Shown: one piece after another, positions 24,666 to 33,453 of the stretch
Layout: the number at the start of each line of letters is the position of its first letter
How positions within the stretch are numbered: position 1 is the stretch's first letter
Assembly (NCBI RefSeq): GCF_007556605.1
Contig: NZ_VJND01000013.1
Span: 22,215-86,214 of the forward strand
Origin: Tepidimonas sediminis
GTDB lineage: Bacteria > Pseudomonadota > Gammaproteobacteria > Burkholderiales > Burkholderiaceae_C
Reading direction: 5' to 3'
Length of the DNA: 64,000 bases
Program-made: the position numbers and the translations under genes
Notes under the pieces: generated by a model
What the model saw: only the letters and a program-made list of their open reading frames with translations
Database searches by the model: none
What the model was told of the DNA's origin: nothing

Positions 24666-26339
24666 GTGGACGGACCGGTCTTCGACCACGTCATCGTCGG
24701 CGCCGGCACGGCCGGCTGCCTGCTGGCCAACCGCCTGAGCGCCGACCCGGCGCGGCGCGTGCTGCTGCTGGAAGCCGGCGGACGCGACGACTACCTCTGG
24801 ATCCACATCCCGGTCGGCTACCTGTACTGCATCGGCAACCCGCGCACCGACTGGCTGTACCAGACCGAACCCGACGCCGGCCTCAACGGCCGGCGGCTGC
24901 GCTACCCGCGCGGCAAGGTGCTGGGCGGCTGCTCCAGCATCAACGGCATGATCTACATGCGCGGCCAGGCGCGCGACTACGACGGCTGGGCCGCGCACAC
25001 CGGCGACGCGGCGTGGTCGTGGGCGAACTGCCTGCCCGACTTCAAGGCGCACGAGCAGCACTGGCGGCTCGACGTCGGCACGGACGAGGCCTTCGCCGCG
25101 CTGCACGGCCACCGGCGTACCGGCAGCACCGGCGAATGGCGCGTCGAGCGCCAGCGCCTGCGCTGGGCGATCCTCGACGCCTTCGCGCAGGCGGCGCAGC
25201 AGGCCGGCATTCCCGCCACCGACGACTTCAACCGCGGCGACAACGAGGGCGTCGGCTACTTCGAGGTCAACCAGCGCGCCGGGTGGCGCTGGAACGCGGC
25301 CAAGGCCTTTCTGCATCCGGTGGCGCGGCGACCCAACCTGACGGTGTGGACCGGCGCCCACGTGGCCGGCCTGCGGCTGGAGGGAGGCGAGGGCGCGCCG
25401 CTGCGCTGCACCGGCGTGGAGGTGGTGCGCGACGGCCAGCGCCTGACGGTGCACGCGGCACGCGAGGTGACGCTGGCCGCCGGCGCGATCGGCAGCCCGC
25501 AGATCCTGCAGCTGTCGGGCATCGGGCCGGCGGCGTGGCTGCGGCCCCTGGGCATCCCGGTGCGCGCGGACCTGCCCGGCGTCGGCGCCAACCTGCAGGA
25601 CCACCTGCAGATCCGCGCGGTCTACCGCGTCCATGGCGCACGCACGCTCAACACGCTGGCCCACAGCGCCTGGGGCCGGCTGCGCATCGGGCTGGAGTAC
25701 CTTTTGTGGCGGCGCGGCCCGATGAGCATGGCGCCGAGCCAGCTCGGCGCCTTCACGCGCAGCCGGCCGGACCGCCCCTGGCCCGACGTCGAGTTCCATG
25801 TGCAGCCGCTCAGCCTCGACGCCTTCGGCGAACCGCTGCACCCCTTCGACGCCATCACCGCCAGCGTCTGCAACCTCAACCCGGGCAGCCGCGGCACCGT
25901 GCGCATCCGCAGCCCGCGCTGGGAAGATGCGCCGGCCATCGCACCGAACTACCTCTCCACCGCCGAAGACCGGCAGGTCGCCGCCGACAGCCTGCGGCTG
26001 GCGCGGCGCATCGTCACCCAGCCGGCGCTGGCACGCTACCGGCCGGAGGAAATCCGTCCCGGCCCGCAATACCAGACCGACGAGGAGCTGGCGCGGCTCG
26101 CTGGCGACATCGGCACCACCATCTTCCACCCGGTCGGCACCACCGCGATGGGGCCGGACGGCGACCCGATGGCCGTCACCGACAGTCGCCTGCGCGTGCG
26201 CGACGGCCGCGGCGGCCGCATCGGCGGCCTGCGCGTGGTCGACGCCGGCATCATGCCCACCATCACCAGCGGCAACACCAACAGCCCGACGCTGATGATC
26301 GCCGAAAAGGCGGCGCGCTGGATCCTGGCCGGCGACTGA
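24666..26339 (+). CDS. GMC-family FAD-dependent oxidoreductase (choline/alcohol dehydrogenase-like)
   Basis: A 557-residue flavoenzyme of the glucose-methanol-choline family. The FAD dinucleotide-binding motif VGAGTAGCLLANRLS is near residue 10. GMC signature 1 is present (YPRGKVLGGCSSINGMIYMRG), as is signature 2 (AGAIGSPQILQLSGIGP). The catalytic histidine (FHPVGTTAMG) and the C-terminal NTNSPTLMIAEKAA with its conserved Asn are also there. The substrate is probably an alcohol, aliphatic or choline-like, but is not predictable. The start is GTG at 24666; no better start is in frame. No betaine operon partners are adjacent. Confidence 0.9.
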   Translation: MDGPVFDHVIVGAGTAGCLLANRLSADPARRVLLLEAGGRDDYLWIHIPVGYLYCIGNPRTDWLYQTEPDAGLNGRRLRYPRGKVLGGCSSINGMIYMRGQARDYDGWAAHTGDAAWSWANCLPDFKAHEQHWRLDVGTDEAFAALHGHRRTGSTGEWRVERQRLRWAILDAFAQAAQQAGIPATDDFNRGDNEGVGYFEVNQRAGWRWNAAKAFLHPVARRPNLTVWTGAHVAGLRLEGGEGAPLRCTGVEVVRDGQRLTVHAAREVTLAAGAIGSPQILQLSGIGPAAWLRPLGIPVRADLPGVGANLQDHLQIRAVYRVHGARTLNTLAHSAWGRLRIGLEYLLWRRGPMSMAPSQLGAFTRSRPDRPWPDVEFHVQPLSLDAFGEPLHPFDAITASVCNLNPGSRGTVRIRSPRWEDAPAIAPNYLSTAEDRQVAADSLRLARRIVTQPALARYRPEEIRPGPQYQTDEELARLAGDIGTTIFHPVGTTAMGPDGDPMAVTDSRLRVRDGRGGRIGGLRVVDAGIMPTITSGNTNSPTLMIAEKAARWILAGD

Positions 26340-26415
26340 CGACCCGCCCGGATGAGGCCGCCCGCCTCCCCTGCCCTAGGGGTTAGTCCGGAAGCGCGCG
26401 GCCGGCCGCGCTGTC

Positions 26416-26526
26416 TAGAATGGCCGCAACGCGAGCGCTGGCGGCCAGCGCCACCGGGACTCGCGGGGGCTCGAGGAGACGACACACACGATGCGCGGAC
26501 GCCGGCCACGTGCCGGCGTCGTTTTT
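26416..26526 (+). ncRNA. Candidate small RNA (promoter-like -10 to intrinsic terminator)
   Basis: A TAGAAT hexamer (26416-26421) is followed about 77 bases later by a strong terminator (26498-26526), with no same-strand gene beyond it. The transcript would be about 100 nt. It contains a GAGGAGAC tract and an ATG at 26491, but the frame that follows runs antisense through the next gene and looks non-coding. It may be only the 3' end of the GMC message. Confidence 0.35.
26498..26526 (+). terminator. Intrinsic terminator
   Basis: A 9-bp perfect stem, GACGCCGGC (26498-26506) with GCCGGCGTC (26512-26520), a 5-base loop, then GTTTTT. It terminates plus-strand transcription from the GMC gene or from the putative small RNA. 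Confidence 0.8.
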
Positions 26527-26546
26527 CGTGGATCGCCAAGGCGGCT

Positions 26547-26849
26547 TCAGGCGCGGGTGTCGAGCAGGCTGCCGGCCATGCGGTCGGCGGCCTTGAACAC
26601 CTGCAGGTTGGCGGCGAATGCCGTGGCGGCCATCTTCTGCTCGATGAGGTCGGCCGGCAGATCGGCACCCGGCACGGGCATACGCTCGGCCTGAGCGCGC
26701 ACGCCACCCTGCGGCTGCGCCTCGGCACGCGCCTCGACGCGCCGGTAGCCCTCCGTCGGCAGGTTGGCGACGTTGGAAGCCGCCGCCTGCAGCCGCGTCT
26801 GCGCGGCAGCCATGCCGGACGTGGCGATGGAGCTGACGTTGCCGATCAT
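26547..26849 (-). CDS. Orphan mini flagellar-rod-like protein (FlgB/FlgC/FlgE-type ends)
   Basis: A 100-residue protein that joins the two conserved ends of flagellar axial proteins. The N-terminal part (MIGNVSSIATSGMAAAQTRL then ASNVANLPTEGYRR) is the rod/hook signature ANNxANxxTxGYK. The C-terminus (FAANLQVFKAADRMAGSLLDTRA) resembles the final helix of FlgC/FlgE. The middle domain of rod or hook proteins is missing. No flagellar genes are near. TACACT ends six bases before the ATG (minus strand) with no Shine-Dalgarno sequence. It could be a small rod accessory protein or a stand-alone derivative; function is unknown. Confidence 0.8.
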   Translation of the reverse strand: MIGNVSSIATSGMAAAQTRLQAAASNVANLPTEGYRRVEARAEAQPQGGVRAQAERMPVPGADLPADLIEQKMAATAFAANLQVFKAADRMAGSLLDTRA

Positions 26850-26911
26850 GGCCGCAGTGTAGCCCCGCGGCCGCCACCGGATCAGTGGCCGCCGACGGAC
26901 GGCGGCGCGCG

Positions 26912-28198
26912 TCAGGCCCGGCGGCCGCGCTGCAGCAGCGCGTGCAGCAGGATGGCGCCGAACGTCGCGGTGCCGATGCCGCCGAGCGCGAAGTCGCCGA
27001 ACTTCAGCGTGAAGTCGCCGGTGCCCAGCACCAGCGTGATCGCCGCCACCAGCAGGTTGCGGTTGTCCGAAAAGTCCACCTGGTTGTCGACCCAGATCTT
27101 GGCGCCGGCCACCGCGATCAGGCCGAAGACGACGATCGAGACGCCCCCCATCACCGCCAGCGGAATGGCCTGGATCAGCGCGCCGAACTTCGGGCTGAAG
27201 CCGAGCAGGATCGCCATCAGCCCGGCGACGACGAAGATCGCGGTGGAATAGATCTTGGTGGCGGCCATCACGCCGATGTTCTCGGCGTAGGTGGTCACGC
27301 CGGTGCCGCCGGCGCTGCCGGCCACCATCGTCGCCAGCCCGTCGCCCATGAAGGCGCGCCCCATGAAGCGGTCGAGGTCGCGTCCGGTCATCGCCGTCAC
27401 CGCCTTGATGTGGCCGAGGTTTTCCGCCACCAGGATGATGGCCACCGGCGCGATCAGCACGATGGCCGGCGCGCTGAACACCGGCGCGCTGAACTGCGGC
27501 AGCCCGAACCACGGCGCCGCCGCCACGCCGGACAGGTCCAGCGGCTTGCCCAGCCCCAGCCCGTTGGCCAGCACCGCGTAGACGATGCTGGCCACGATCA
27601 GCCCCATCAGGATCAGCAGCCGCTGCACCATGCCGCGCGTCAGCACCGCCACCAGCCCGACGCAGACGAACGTGACGGCCTGCATCCAGGCGTCGAACGG
27701 CGTCGGCGCCATGTTCTTGACCGGGATGTGCGCCAGGTGCAGGCCAATGACGGCCACCACCGAGCCGGTCACCACCGGCGGCATCAGGCGCTCGATCCAG
27801 CCGGTACCGACCGCGTGCACGACGGCGCCGATCAGGAAGTACAGCAGCCCGCAGGCGACGATGCCGCCCAGCGCCACGCCGAGGTTGGCGTTGGGCCCCT
27901 GGCCGGCGTAGCCGGTGGCGGCGATCACCACGCCGATGAAGGCGAAGCTCGAGCCGAGGTAGCTCGGCACCTGCCCCCCGGTCATCAGGAAGAAGATCAG
28001 CGTGCCGATGCCGCTCATCAGCACCGCCACGTTGGGGTCGAAGCCCATCAGGATCGGCGCCAGCACCGTCGCGCCGAACATCGCGATCAGGTGCTGCACG
28101 CCCAGCAGCGCGGTCTGCGGCCACGGCAGCCGCTCATCGGGTGCGATGACGCCGCCGTCGCGCAGCACGGCGTCGGACTTCTCGGTCCACTGGAACAT
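26912..28198 (-). CDS. NCS2-family nucleobase permease (RutG/UraA-like, probably uracil)
   Basis: A 428-residue proton symporter of the nucleobase/ascorbate (NCS2, SLC23) family. The family signature GGTGVTTYAENIGVMAATKI is intact. The segments GFSPKFGALI and KIWVDNQVDFSD resemble the pyrimidine permeases RutG and UraA more than xanthine or urate carriers. The start is placed at MFQWTEKSDAVL. No rut catabolic genes are adjacent, so uracil salvage is the likeliest role. It lies 62 bases from the flagellar-like gene on the same strand. Confidence 0.88.
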   Translation of the reverse strand: MFQWTEKSDAVLRDGGVIAPDERLPWPQTALLGVQHLIAMFGATVLAPILMGFDPNVAVLMSGIGTLIFFLMTGGQVPSYLGSSFAFIGVVIAATGYAGQGPNANLGVALGGIVACGLLYFLIGAVVHAVGTGWIERLMPPVVTGSVVAVIGLHLAHIPVKNMAPTPFDAWMQAVTFVCVGLVAVLTRGMVQRLLILMGLIVASIVYAVLANGLGLGKPLDLSGVAAAPWFGLPQFSAPVFSAPAIVLIAPVAIILVAENLGHIKAVTAMTGRDLDRFMGRAFMGDGLATMVAGSAGGTGVTTYAENIGVMAATKIYSTAIFVVAGLMAILLGFSPKFGALIQAIPLAVMGGVSIVVFGLIAVAGAKIWVDNQVDFSDNRNLLVAAITLVLGTGDFTLKFGDFALGGIGTATFGAILLHALLQRGRRA

Positions 28199-28379
28199 GG
28201 CGGTTCTCACTCCTGGCGTCGATGCAAATGGGCGCGATTGTGCCTGCGCGGGCGCCGGCACCGCAAGCCTGGCGTCAGCGGCGCAGCGGCGTCCGCACCG
28301 CCGCCGCTGACACCCAGGTGACGGCGCCGACGTCCCGGCCTTCCATAATCGGCGGCGTCCCCGTCTGGGTCGAACCGCG

Positions 28380-30491
28380 ATGCCCGCTTGCGCCCTTCCG
28401 CCCCACGAACCGCAGCTCGACCGCTACCAGCGCTGGCTGCGGCAGCACCATGGCCTGCGCTTCGACGACTACGATGCACTGTGGCGCTGGTCGGTGACGG
28501 ACCTGCCCGCGTTCTGGCAGAGCGTGTGGGACTATTTCGGTCTGCACTCGCCCACGCCGCACCGCGCGGTGCTGGAGGGCGGCCCGATGCCGCACGTGCG
28601 CTGGTTCCCGGGGGCGCAGCTCAACTACGTGCACCAAGTCTGGCGCCACGTCGAGGCCGCCGAGGCCGCCGGCCAGCCGGCGCTGATCGCCGAGGACGAG
28701 CTCGGGCGCGTGCGCACGCTGGGCTGGCGCGAGCTGCGGCGCCAGGTGGCCGCGCTGGCGGTGGGCCTGCAGGCGCTGGGCGTGCGCGCCGGCGACCGCG
28801 TCGTGGCCTGCCTGCCCAACCGCGCCGAGACCGTGGTGGCTTTCCTCGCCTGCGCCAGCCTGGGCGCGGTCTGGAGCGTGTGCGCGCCGGACATGGGCAC
28901 GCCGGCGGTGCTGGACCGCTTCGGCCAGATCGAGCCGAAGGTGTTGATCGCCGCCGACGGCGTGCACTACGGCGGCCGCCCGCTGGACCGCAGCGCCACG
29001 GTGCGCGCGCTGCGCGCCGGGCTGCCGACGCTGCAGCACGTCATCACGCTGCGCACGCCGTACGCGGCCGAGCGCGTCGAGGACACGCTGGACCTGGCGG
29101 CGCTGCTGGACCGCGACGACGCCGCGGTGCGCGCGTTCGAGCCGGCCTGGCTGCCGTTCGACCACCCGCTGTGGATCGTCTACTCCAGCGGCACCACCGG
29201 GTTGCCCAAGCCGATCGTGCACGGCCACGGCGGCATCGTGCTGATGGGTCTGGTGCTGGGCGTGCTGCACAACGACCTCGGTGCCAGCTACGACGCCAAC
29301 AGCCTCGGCGAGCGCTTCCACTGGTACAGCTCCACCGGCTGGGTGATGTGGAACGCGCAGGTCGGCGGGCTGCTGGGCGGCACGACGATCGTGCTCTACG
29401 ACGGCAGCCCCGGCGGGCGGCGCGACGAGCCGGACTGGAGCGTGCTGTGGCGCTTCGCGTCGCGTCACCGCGTGACCTTCTTCGGCGCCGGCGCGGCGCT
29501 GTACGCCAGCATGATGAAGGCGGGCGTGGACCTGGAGGCGCTGCAGGCGGCCGGCTGCGATCTGAGCTCGATCCGGGCGCTGGGCTCGACCGGCTCGCCG
29601 CTGCCACCAGACGTGCAGCGCTGGGGCAGCGAGCAGTTCGAGCGCGTGCGCGCGCGTGCGGGCCGGCCCATCCAGCCCGGGGCACTGCCCGGCGGGCCGG
29701 ACGGGCCGCCGTGGTGGTGCAACATCTCCGGCGGCACCGACTTCTGCGGCGCCTTCATCGGCGGCAACCGGCGCCTGCCGCAGGTGCCGGGGCAGATGCA
29801 GTGCCGCCAGCTGGGCTGCGCGGTGCAGGCCTGGGACGAGCACGGCCGCAGCGTGGTGGGCCAGGTCGGCGAGCTGGTGTGCACGCGCCCGCTGCCCTCG
29901 ATGCCGCTGTGCTTCTGGAACGACCCGGGCGATGCGCGCTACCTGGCCAGCTACTTCGACACCTACCCCGGGGTATGGCGCCACGGCGACTGGCTGGAGA
30001 TCCGCGCCGACGGCGGCTGCGTGATCCACGGCCGCAGCGACGCGACGCTGAACCGCCACGGCCTGCGCATGGGCACCGGCGAAGTCTACGCCGCGGTGGA
30101 GGCGCTGCCGGAGGTGCTCGACAGCCTGGTGGTGGACGTGCCGCTGCCCGGGCGCGGCGACTTCATGCCGCTGTTCGTCGTGCTGCGCGAAGGGCTCGTG
30201 CTGGACGAGGACTTGCGCGCGCGCATCCGCGAGGCGATCCGCACGCGCCTGTCGCCGCGCTTCGTGCCCGACGCCATCGAGCAGGCACCGGCCATCCCGC
30301 GCACGCTCAGCGGCAAGAAGCAGGAGCTGCCGGTCAAGCGGCTGCTGCAGGGCCAGCCGCTGGCGCGCGTGGTCAACCGCGACGCGATGGCCAACCCCGA
30401 AAGCCTGGCGTGGTACGTCGACTACGCCGCGCGGCTCGGGGCCGCAGCCGCCGCCGTGGGCGGAGACGGTCGCGGCGGCGCGCTACCATAA
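28380..30491 (+). CDS. Acetoacetyl-CoA synthetase (acetoacetate-CoA ligase)
   Basis: A 703-residue ANL-superfamily adenylate-forming enzyme that activates acetoacetate to acetoacetyl-CoA, linking ketone bodies or polyhydroxybutyrate breakdown to central metabolism. The P-loop-like motif is IVYSSGTTGLPKPIVHGHGG. The AACS-specific WYSSTGWVMWNAQVGGLLGG and the hinge region GRSDATLNRHGLRMGTGEVY are present. The C-terminal catalytic lysine lies in the TLSGKKQELPVKRLL segment. AACS differs from acetyl-CoA synthetase in the N-terminal WFPGAQLNYV. The C-terminal Ala/Gly tail is slightly long. The HDOD gene starts eight bases after its stop codon. Confidence 0.92.
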   Translation: MPACALPPHEPQLDRYQRWLRQHHGLRFDDYDALWRWSVTDLPAFWQSVWDYFGLHSPTPHRAVLEGGPMPHVRWFPGAQLNYVHQVWRHVEAAEAAGQPALIAEDELGRVRTLGWRELRRQVAALAVGLQALGVRAGDRVVACLPNRAETVVAFLACASLGAVWSVCAPDMGTPAVLDRFGQIEPKVLIAADGVHYGGRPLDRSATVRALRAGLPTLQHVITLRTPYAAERVEDTLDLAALLDRDDAAVRAFEPAWLPFDHPLWIVYSSGTTGLPKPIVHGHGGIVLMGLVLGVLHNDLGASYDANSLGERFHWYSSTGWVMWNAQVGGLLGGTTIVLYDGSPGGRRDEPDWSVLWRFASRHRVTFFGAGAALYASMMKAGVDLEALQAAGCDLSSIRALGSTGSPLPPDVQRWGSEQFERVRARAGRPIQPGALPGGPDGPPWWCNISGGTDFCGAFIGGNRRLPQVPGQMQCRQLGCAVQAWDEHGRSVVGQVGELVCTRPLPSMPLCFWNDPGDARYLASYFDTYPGVWRHGDWLEIRADGGCVIHGRSDATLNRHGLRMGTGEVYAAVEALPEVLDSLVVDVPLPGRGDFMPLFVVLREGLVLDEDLRARIREAIRTRLSPRFVPDAIEQAPAIPRTLSGKKQELPVKRLLQGQPLARVVNRDAMANPESLAWYVDYAARLGAAAAAVGGDGRGGALP

Positions 30492-30498
30492 CCGCACC

Positions 30499-31368
30499 AT
30501 GAGCGATGCCTCCGTCGAAACCGAGCTGGACCGGGCGCGCACGCGCGGCCCGGTGCGCGACATCGTCATTCCGCCGTGCCCGGAGCTGCTGCGCCGGCTG
30601 CAGGAGGCCACCGCGCACGGCGACCCGGAGCCGGCCACGCTGGAAGCCATCGCCAGCGCCGACGTCGCCATGGCCGCGGCGCTGATCCGGCAGGCCAACG
30701 GGCCGCTGTACGGCCTGCGCACGCCGGTGACGACGGTCGGACAGGCGCTCACCGTGATGGGGGTGCGGCCGGCGGTGCGGCTGCTGACCGGTTTTCTGAC
30801 GCGGCAGGCGCTGCAGGTGCACTCGCCGGCGCTGGCGCACTTCTGGGAGACCTCGACACGCCGCGCCATCGCCTGCGAGCACATCGGGCTGCAGCTCTAC
30901 GGCATGGACACCGGGCTGGCCTACACCTTCGGGCTGTTCTGCCACGTCGGCCTGCCGGTGCTGCTGCGTGGCGTGCGCGGCTACGCCGCCACGATCACCG
31001 AGGCGCTGGCGCGCAAGGACCGCACCTTCACCCAGACCGAGAACGCCAACCACCGCACCGACCACGCCGTGGTCGGCGGCATCGTGGCACGCGCCTGGCG
31101 GCTGCCGCCCCCGGTGGCGGTGGCGATCCGCCTGCACCACGACTTCACCTGCCTGGAGGACACGCGCTTTTCCGAGACGGTGCGCCACCTGGTGGCGATG
31201 GCGCTGATCGCCGACCGGCTGGTGCTGCTGCACGAAGGCGTGGCCGAGCCGCAGGACTGGGCCGCGCACGGCGCGGCGTGCCTGCGCCACCTGCAGGTCG
31301 GCGAGGCCGAGCTGGACTACTGGCTCGACGCGCTGCACCCGGCGTTCGAGGCGGTGCAGGTCGACTGA
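30499..31368 (+). CDS. HDOD-domain protein
   Basis: A 289-residue protein with an HDOD domain (about 20-225), a non-catalytic relative of the HD phosphohydrolase fold used in signalling and c-di-GMP or stress networks. Recognisable pieces are LEAIASADVAMAAALIRQAN, LTVMGVRPAVRLLTGF and DHAVVGGIVARAWRLPPPV. The catalytic HD pair with metal ligands is not conserved. It may be cotranscribed with the AACS gene; a TACCAT/CATAAC region also sits just before the ATG. Its last 52 bases overlap the convergent flavin reductase gene. Confidence 0.85.
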   Translation: MSDASVETELDRARTRGPVRDIVIPPCPELLRRLQEATAHGDPEPATLEAIASADVAMAAALIRQANGPLYGLRTPVTTVGQALTVMGVRPAVRLLTGFLTRQALQVHSPALAHFWETSTRRAIACEHIGLQLYGMDTGLAYTFGLFCHVGLPVLLRGVRGYAATITEALARKDRTFTQTENANHRTDHAVVGGIVARAWRLPPPVAVAIRLHHDFTCLEDTRFSETVRHLVAMALIADRLVLLHEGVAEPQDWAAHGAACLRHLQVGEAELDYWLDALHPAFEAVQVD

Positions 31369-31847
31369 CCCGGCGCCAGCGCCGCAAACGCGCCGCGGTG
31401 GTAGAGCAGCGGTTCGCCCTCGGCGCTGCGGCAGCGCAGCACCTCGCCGAGCAGGATCAGATGGTCACCGCCCGGCAGGATCTGCACCGCCCGGCACTCG
31501 AACCAGGCCAGCGCCTGCGGCAGCAGCGGCACGCCGCCGGCGCCCTCGGTCCACGCCACGCCGGCCCAGCGGTCGGCGTCACGGCGCGCGAAGCGCTGCG
31601 CCAGCGCGCGCTGGTCGGCGCGCAGCACGTGCACCGCCCAGTGGCTACCGGCCTCGAACACCACCCGTGCGCGCGAGGCCCGCGCCAGGCTCCACAGCAC
31701 CAGCGGCGGCTGCAGCGACACCGAGTTGAACGAGTTCACCGTCAGGCCCACCGGGGCGCCGTCCGGCGCGCGCGTGGTGACGATGGTCACGCCGGTGGCG
31801 AAACGGCCGAGGGCGGCCCGCAGCGCGGCGGAGGTGGGGGCATCCAT
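31317..31847 (-). CDS. Flavin reductase-like domain protein
   Basis: A 176-residue FMN-binding split-barrel protein of the flavin reductase/HpaC family, which supplies reduced flavin to a monooxygenase partner. The characteristic N-terminal stretch (RFATGVTIVTTRAPDGAPVG then LTVNSFNSVSLQPPLVLWSL) binds flavin. A partner oxygenase is not adjacent. The C-terminal 15 residues lie in the 52-base overlap with the convergent HDOD gene; the sensible reductase fold ends before them, so the stop may have drifted. CACAAT ends eight bases before the ATG. Confidence 0.87.
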   Translation of the reverse strand: MDAPTSAALRAALGRFATGVTIVTTRAPDGAPVGLTVNSFNSVSLQPPLVLWSLARASRARVVFEAGSHWAVHVLRADQRALAQRFARRDADRWAGVAWTEGAGGVPLLPQALAWFECRAVQILPGGDHLILLGEVLRCRSAEGEPLLYHRGAFAALAPGQSTCTASNAGCSASSQ

Positions 31848-31948
31848 GGGCGGGCATTGTGCCGCGCCGCGCGGACCCACGGCACCGCGGCCGGCCAAGG
31901 CCCCATCGGCGGCGCAGCCCGCCGCCGCGCGGTCCGCCGCAACCGGCG

Positions 31949-33289
31949 TCATGCCGCGGCCGAGGCGGCCGCGCCGCTGCCCGGCCGGTGCGCCGGTTCG
32001 TCGAAGCCGACGAAGCGCAGCGCCAGCGCCGGGCGCTGGCCGCTCATCAGCTCGGCCAGCGCCCGGCCCGAGCCGGCGCCATGCGTCCAGCCCAGCGTGC
32101 CGTGGCCGGCGTTGATCCACAGACGCCGCACGGGCAGCCGGCCGATCAGCGGCACGTTGGTCGGCGTCGCGGGCCGCAGCCCGCACCAGAAGTTCGGCTC
32201 GCCGCCCTGCTCGGGCGCGCGCGTGTCGGCCACGCCGGGGAAGAGCTCCTCGATGCGCTGCAGCAGCATGCGGCAGCGCGCCTGCGCCACCGGGGTATCC
32301 AGCCGCAGGTCGAAGCCGGCCAGCTCGATCGTGCCGGCCACGCGCAGGCGCTCGCCGAGACGCGAGATCGCGATCTTGCGCGCGTCGTCGATCAGGCTGA
32401 CCTGCGGCGCGCGCGCCGGTTCGCGCAGCGGCAGCGTCGCGCTGTAGCCCTTGCCGGGGTAGATCGGCACGCGGATGCCGACCGTGGCCAGCAGAGGGGC
32501 CGTGTAGGAGCCGCACGCCACCACGTAGGCGTCGGCCTGCAGCGCGCGCGTCTGGCCGGTCGTGCGGCAGCGCAGGTGCACGCGCTGCACCGCGCCGCCG
32601 GCCACCTCCAGCCGCTCGACGTCGTGGCTGAACAGCAGCTGGGCGCCGCGGCGCGCGCAGTCGCGCGCCAGCGCCTGCGTGAACACACGCGCATCCCCGT
32701 GCTCGTCGGTGGGGGTGTAGGTGCCGCCGACGATGCGTTCGGCGCAGGCGGTCAGCGCCGGCTCGAGGCGCAGCAGCTCGTCGCGCCCGACCACCTGCCG
32801 CTGCACGCCGTGGCGGCGCATCAGCTCGGCGGCGGCGGCGGCTTCCTCGAACGCACGCGTGTCGCTGTAGACGTGCGCGATGCCGCGCTGGCTGCGGTGG
32901 AAGTCGATGCCGGTGGCGGCCACCATCTCGTGCAGCGTGGCGTGGCTGTAGCGCCCCAGCGCCACCAGCTGCGCCACGTTGCGCGCGAACGCCCGGTCGG
33001 TGCACTGGCCGAGGAACCGCAGCAGCCAGCGCCACTGCGCCGGATCCAGCTGCGGCCGCCACAGCAGCGGCGCGGTGCGGTCGGCCATCCACTTCAGCGC
33101 CTTCCACGGCGCCTGCCGGTTGGCCCACGGCTCGCAGTAGCTCACCGAGATCTGCGCCGCGTTGGCAAAGCTCGTCTCCAGCGCCGCGTCGGGCTGGCGG
33201 TCCACCAGCACCACCTCGTGCCCGCGCTGCAGCAGGTGCCATGCCGTCGACGTGCCGATGATGCCGGCACCCAGGACGACCACGCGCAT
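31949..33289 (-). CDS. dadA: D-amino acid dehydrogenase small subunit
   Basis: A 446-residue FAD-dependent dehydrogenase that oxidises D-alanine and other D-amino acids to oxo acids, passing electrons to the respiratory chain. The FAD motif is VVVLGAGIIGTSTAWHLL at the N-terminus. DadA segments such as ETSFANAAQISVSYCEPWA and WINAGHGTLGWTHGAGSG are intact. It has a good AAGGAG ribosome-binding site. It diverges from an ArgP-type regulator 164 bases away, which may control it. The racemase alr lies elsewhere, unlike the common dadAX pair. Confidence 0.94.
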   Translation of the reverse strand: MRVVVLGAGIIGTSTAWHLLQRGHEVVLVDRQPDAALETSFANAAQISVSYCEPWANRQAPWKALKWMADRTAPLLWRPQLDPAQWRWLLRFLGQCTDRAFARNVAQLVALGRYSHATLHEMVAATGIDFHRSQRGIAHVYSDTRAFEEAAAAAELMRRHGVQRQVVGRDELLRLEPALTACAERIVGGTYTPTDEHGDARVFTQALARDCARRGAQLLFSHDVERLEVAGGAVQRVHLRCRTTGQTRALQADAYVVACGSYTAPLLATVGIRVPIYPGKGYSATLPLREPARAPQVSLIDDARKIAISRLGERLRVAGTIELAGFDLRLDTPVAQARCRMLLQRIEELFPGVADTRAPEQGGEPNFWCGLRPATPTNVPLIGRLPVRRLWINAGHGTLGWTHGAGSGRALAELMSGQRPALALRFVGFDEPAHRPGSGAAASAAA

Positions 33290-33453
33290 GTCGCACTCCT
33301 TGCGGCCGCGCGCCCCGCAACCCCTGCGGGGCCACCGGCGCGGCCCTTGCTCGAAGGGCGAGTGTGCGCGCACGCCATCCCCGTGTGAAGCCTCATTGAC
33401 GAAAACCGGCGTTCATCAGAAACTCTAATGCAAGCCCTTCGATCGCGACGACC

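Noticed and set aside
26491..26694. 67-codon plus-strand frame with a GGAG site and ATG in the putative small RNA
   Set aside because: It runs through the terminator and antisense into the flagellar-like gene, and its sequence looks like a shadow frame.
30576..32447. Long plus-strand frame across the HDOD, flavin reductase and dadA region
   Set aside because: Ala/Arg/Gly-rich shadow frame that crosses gene boundaries; no family features.
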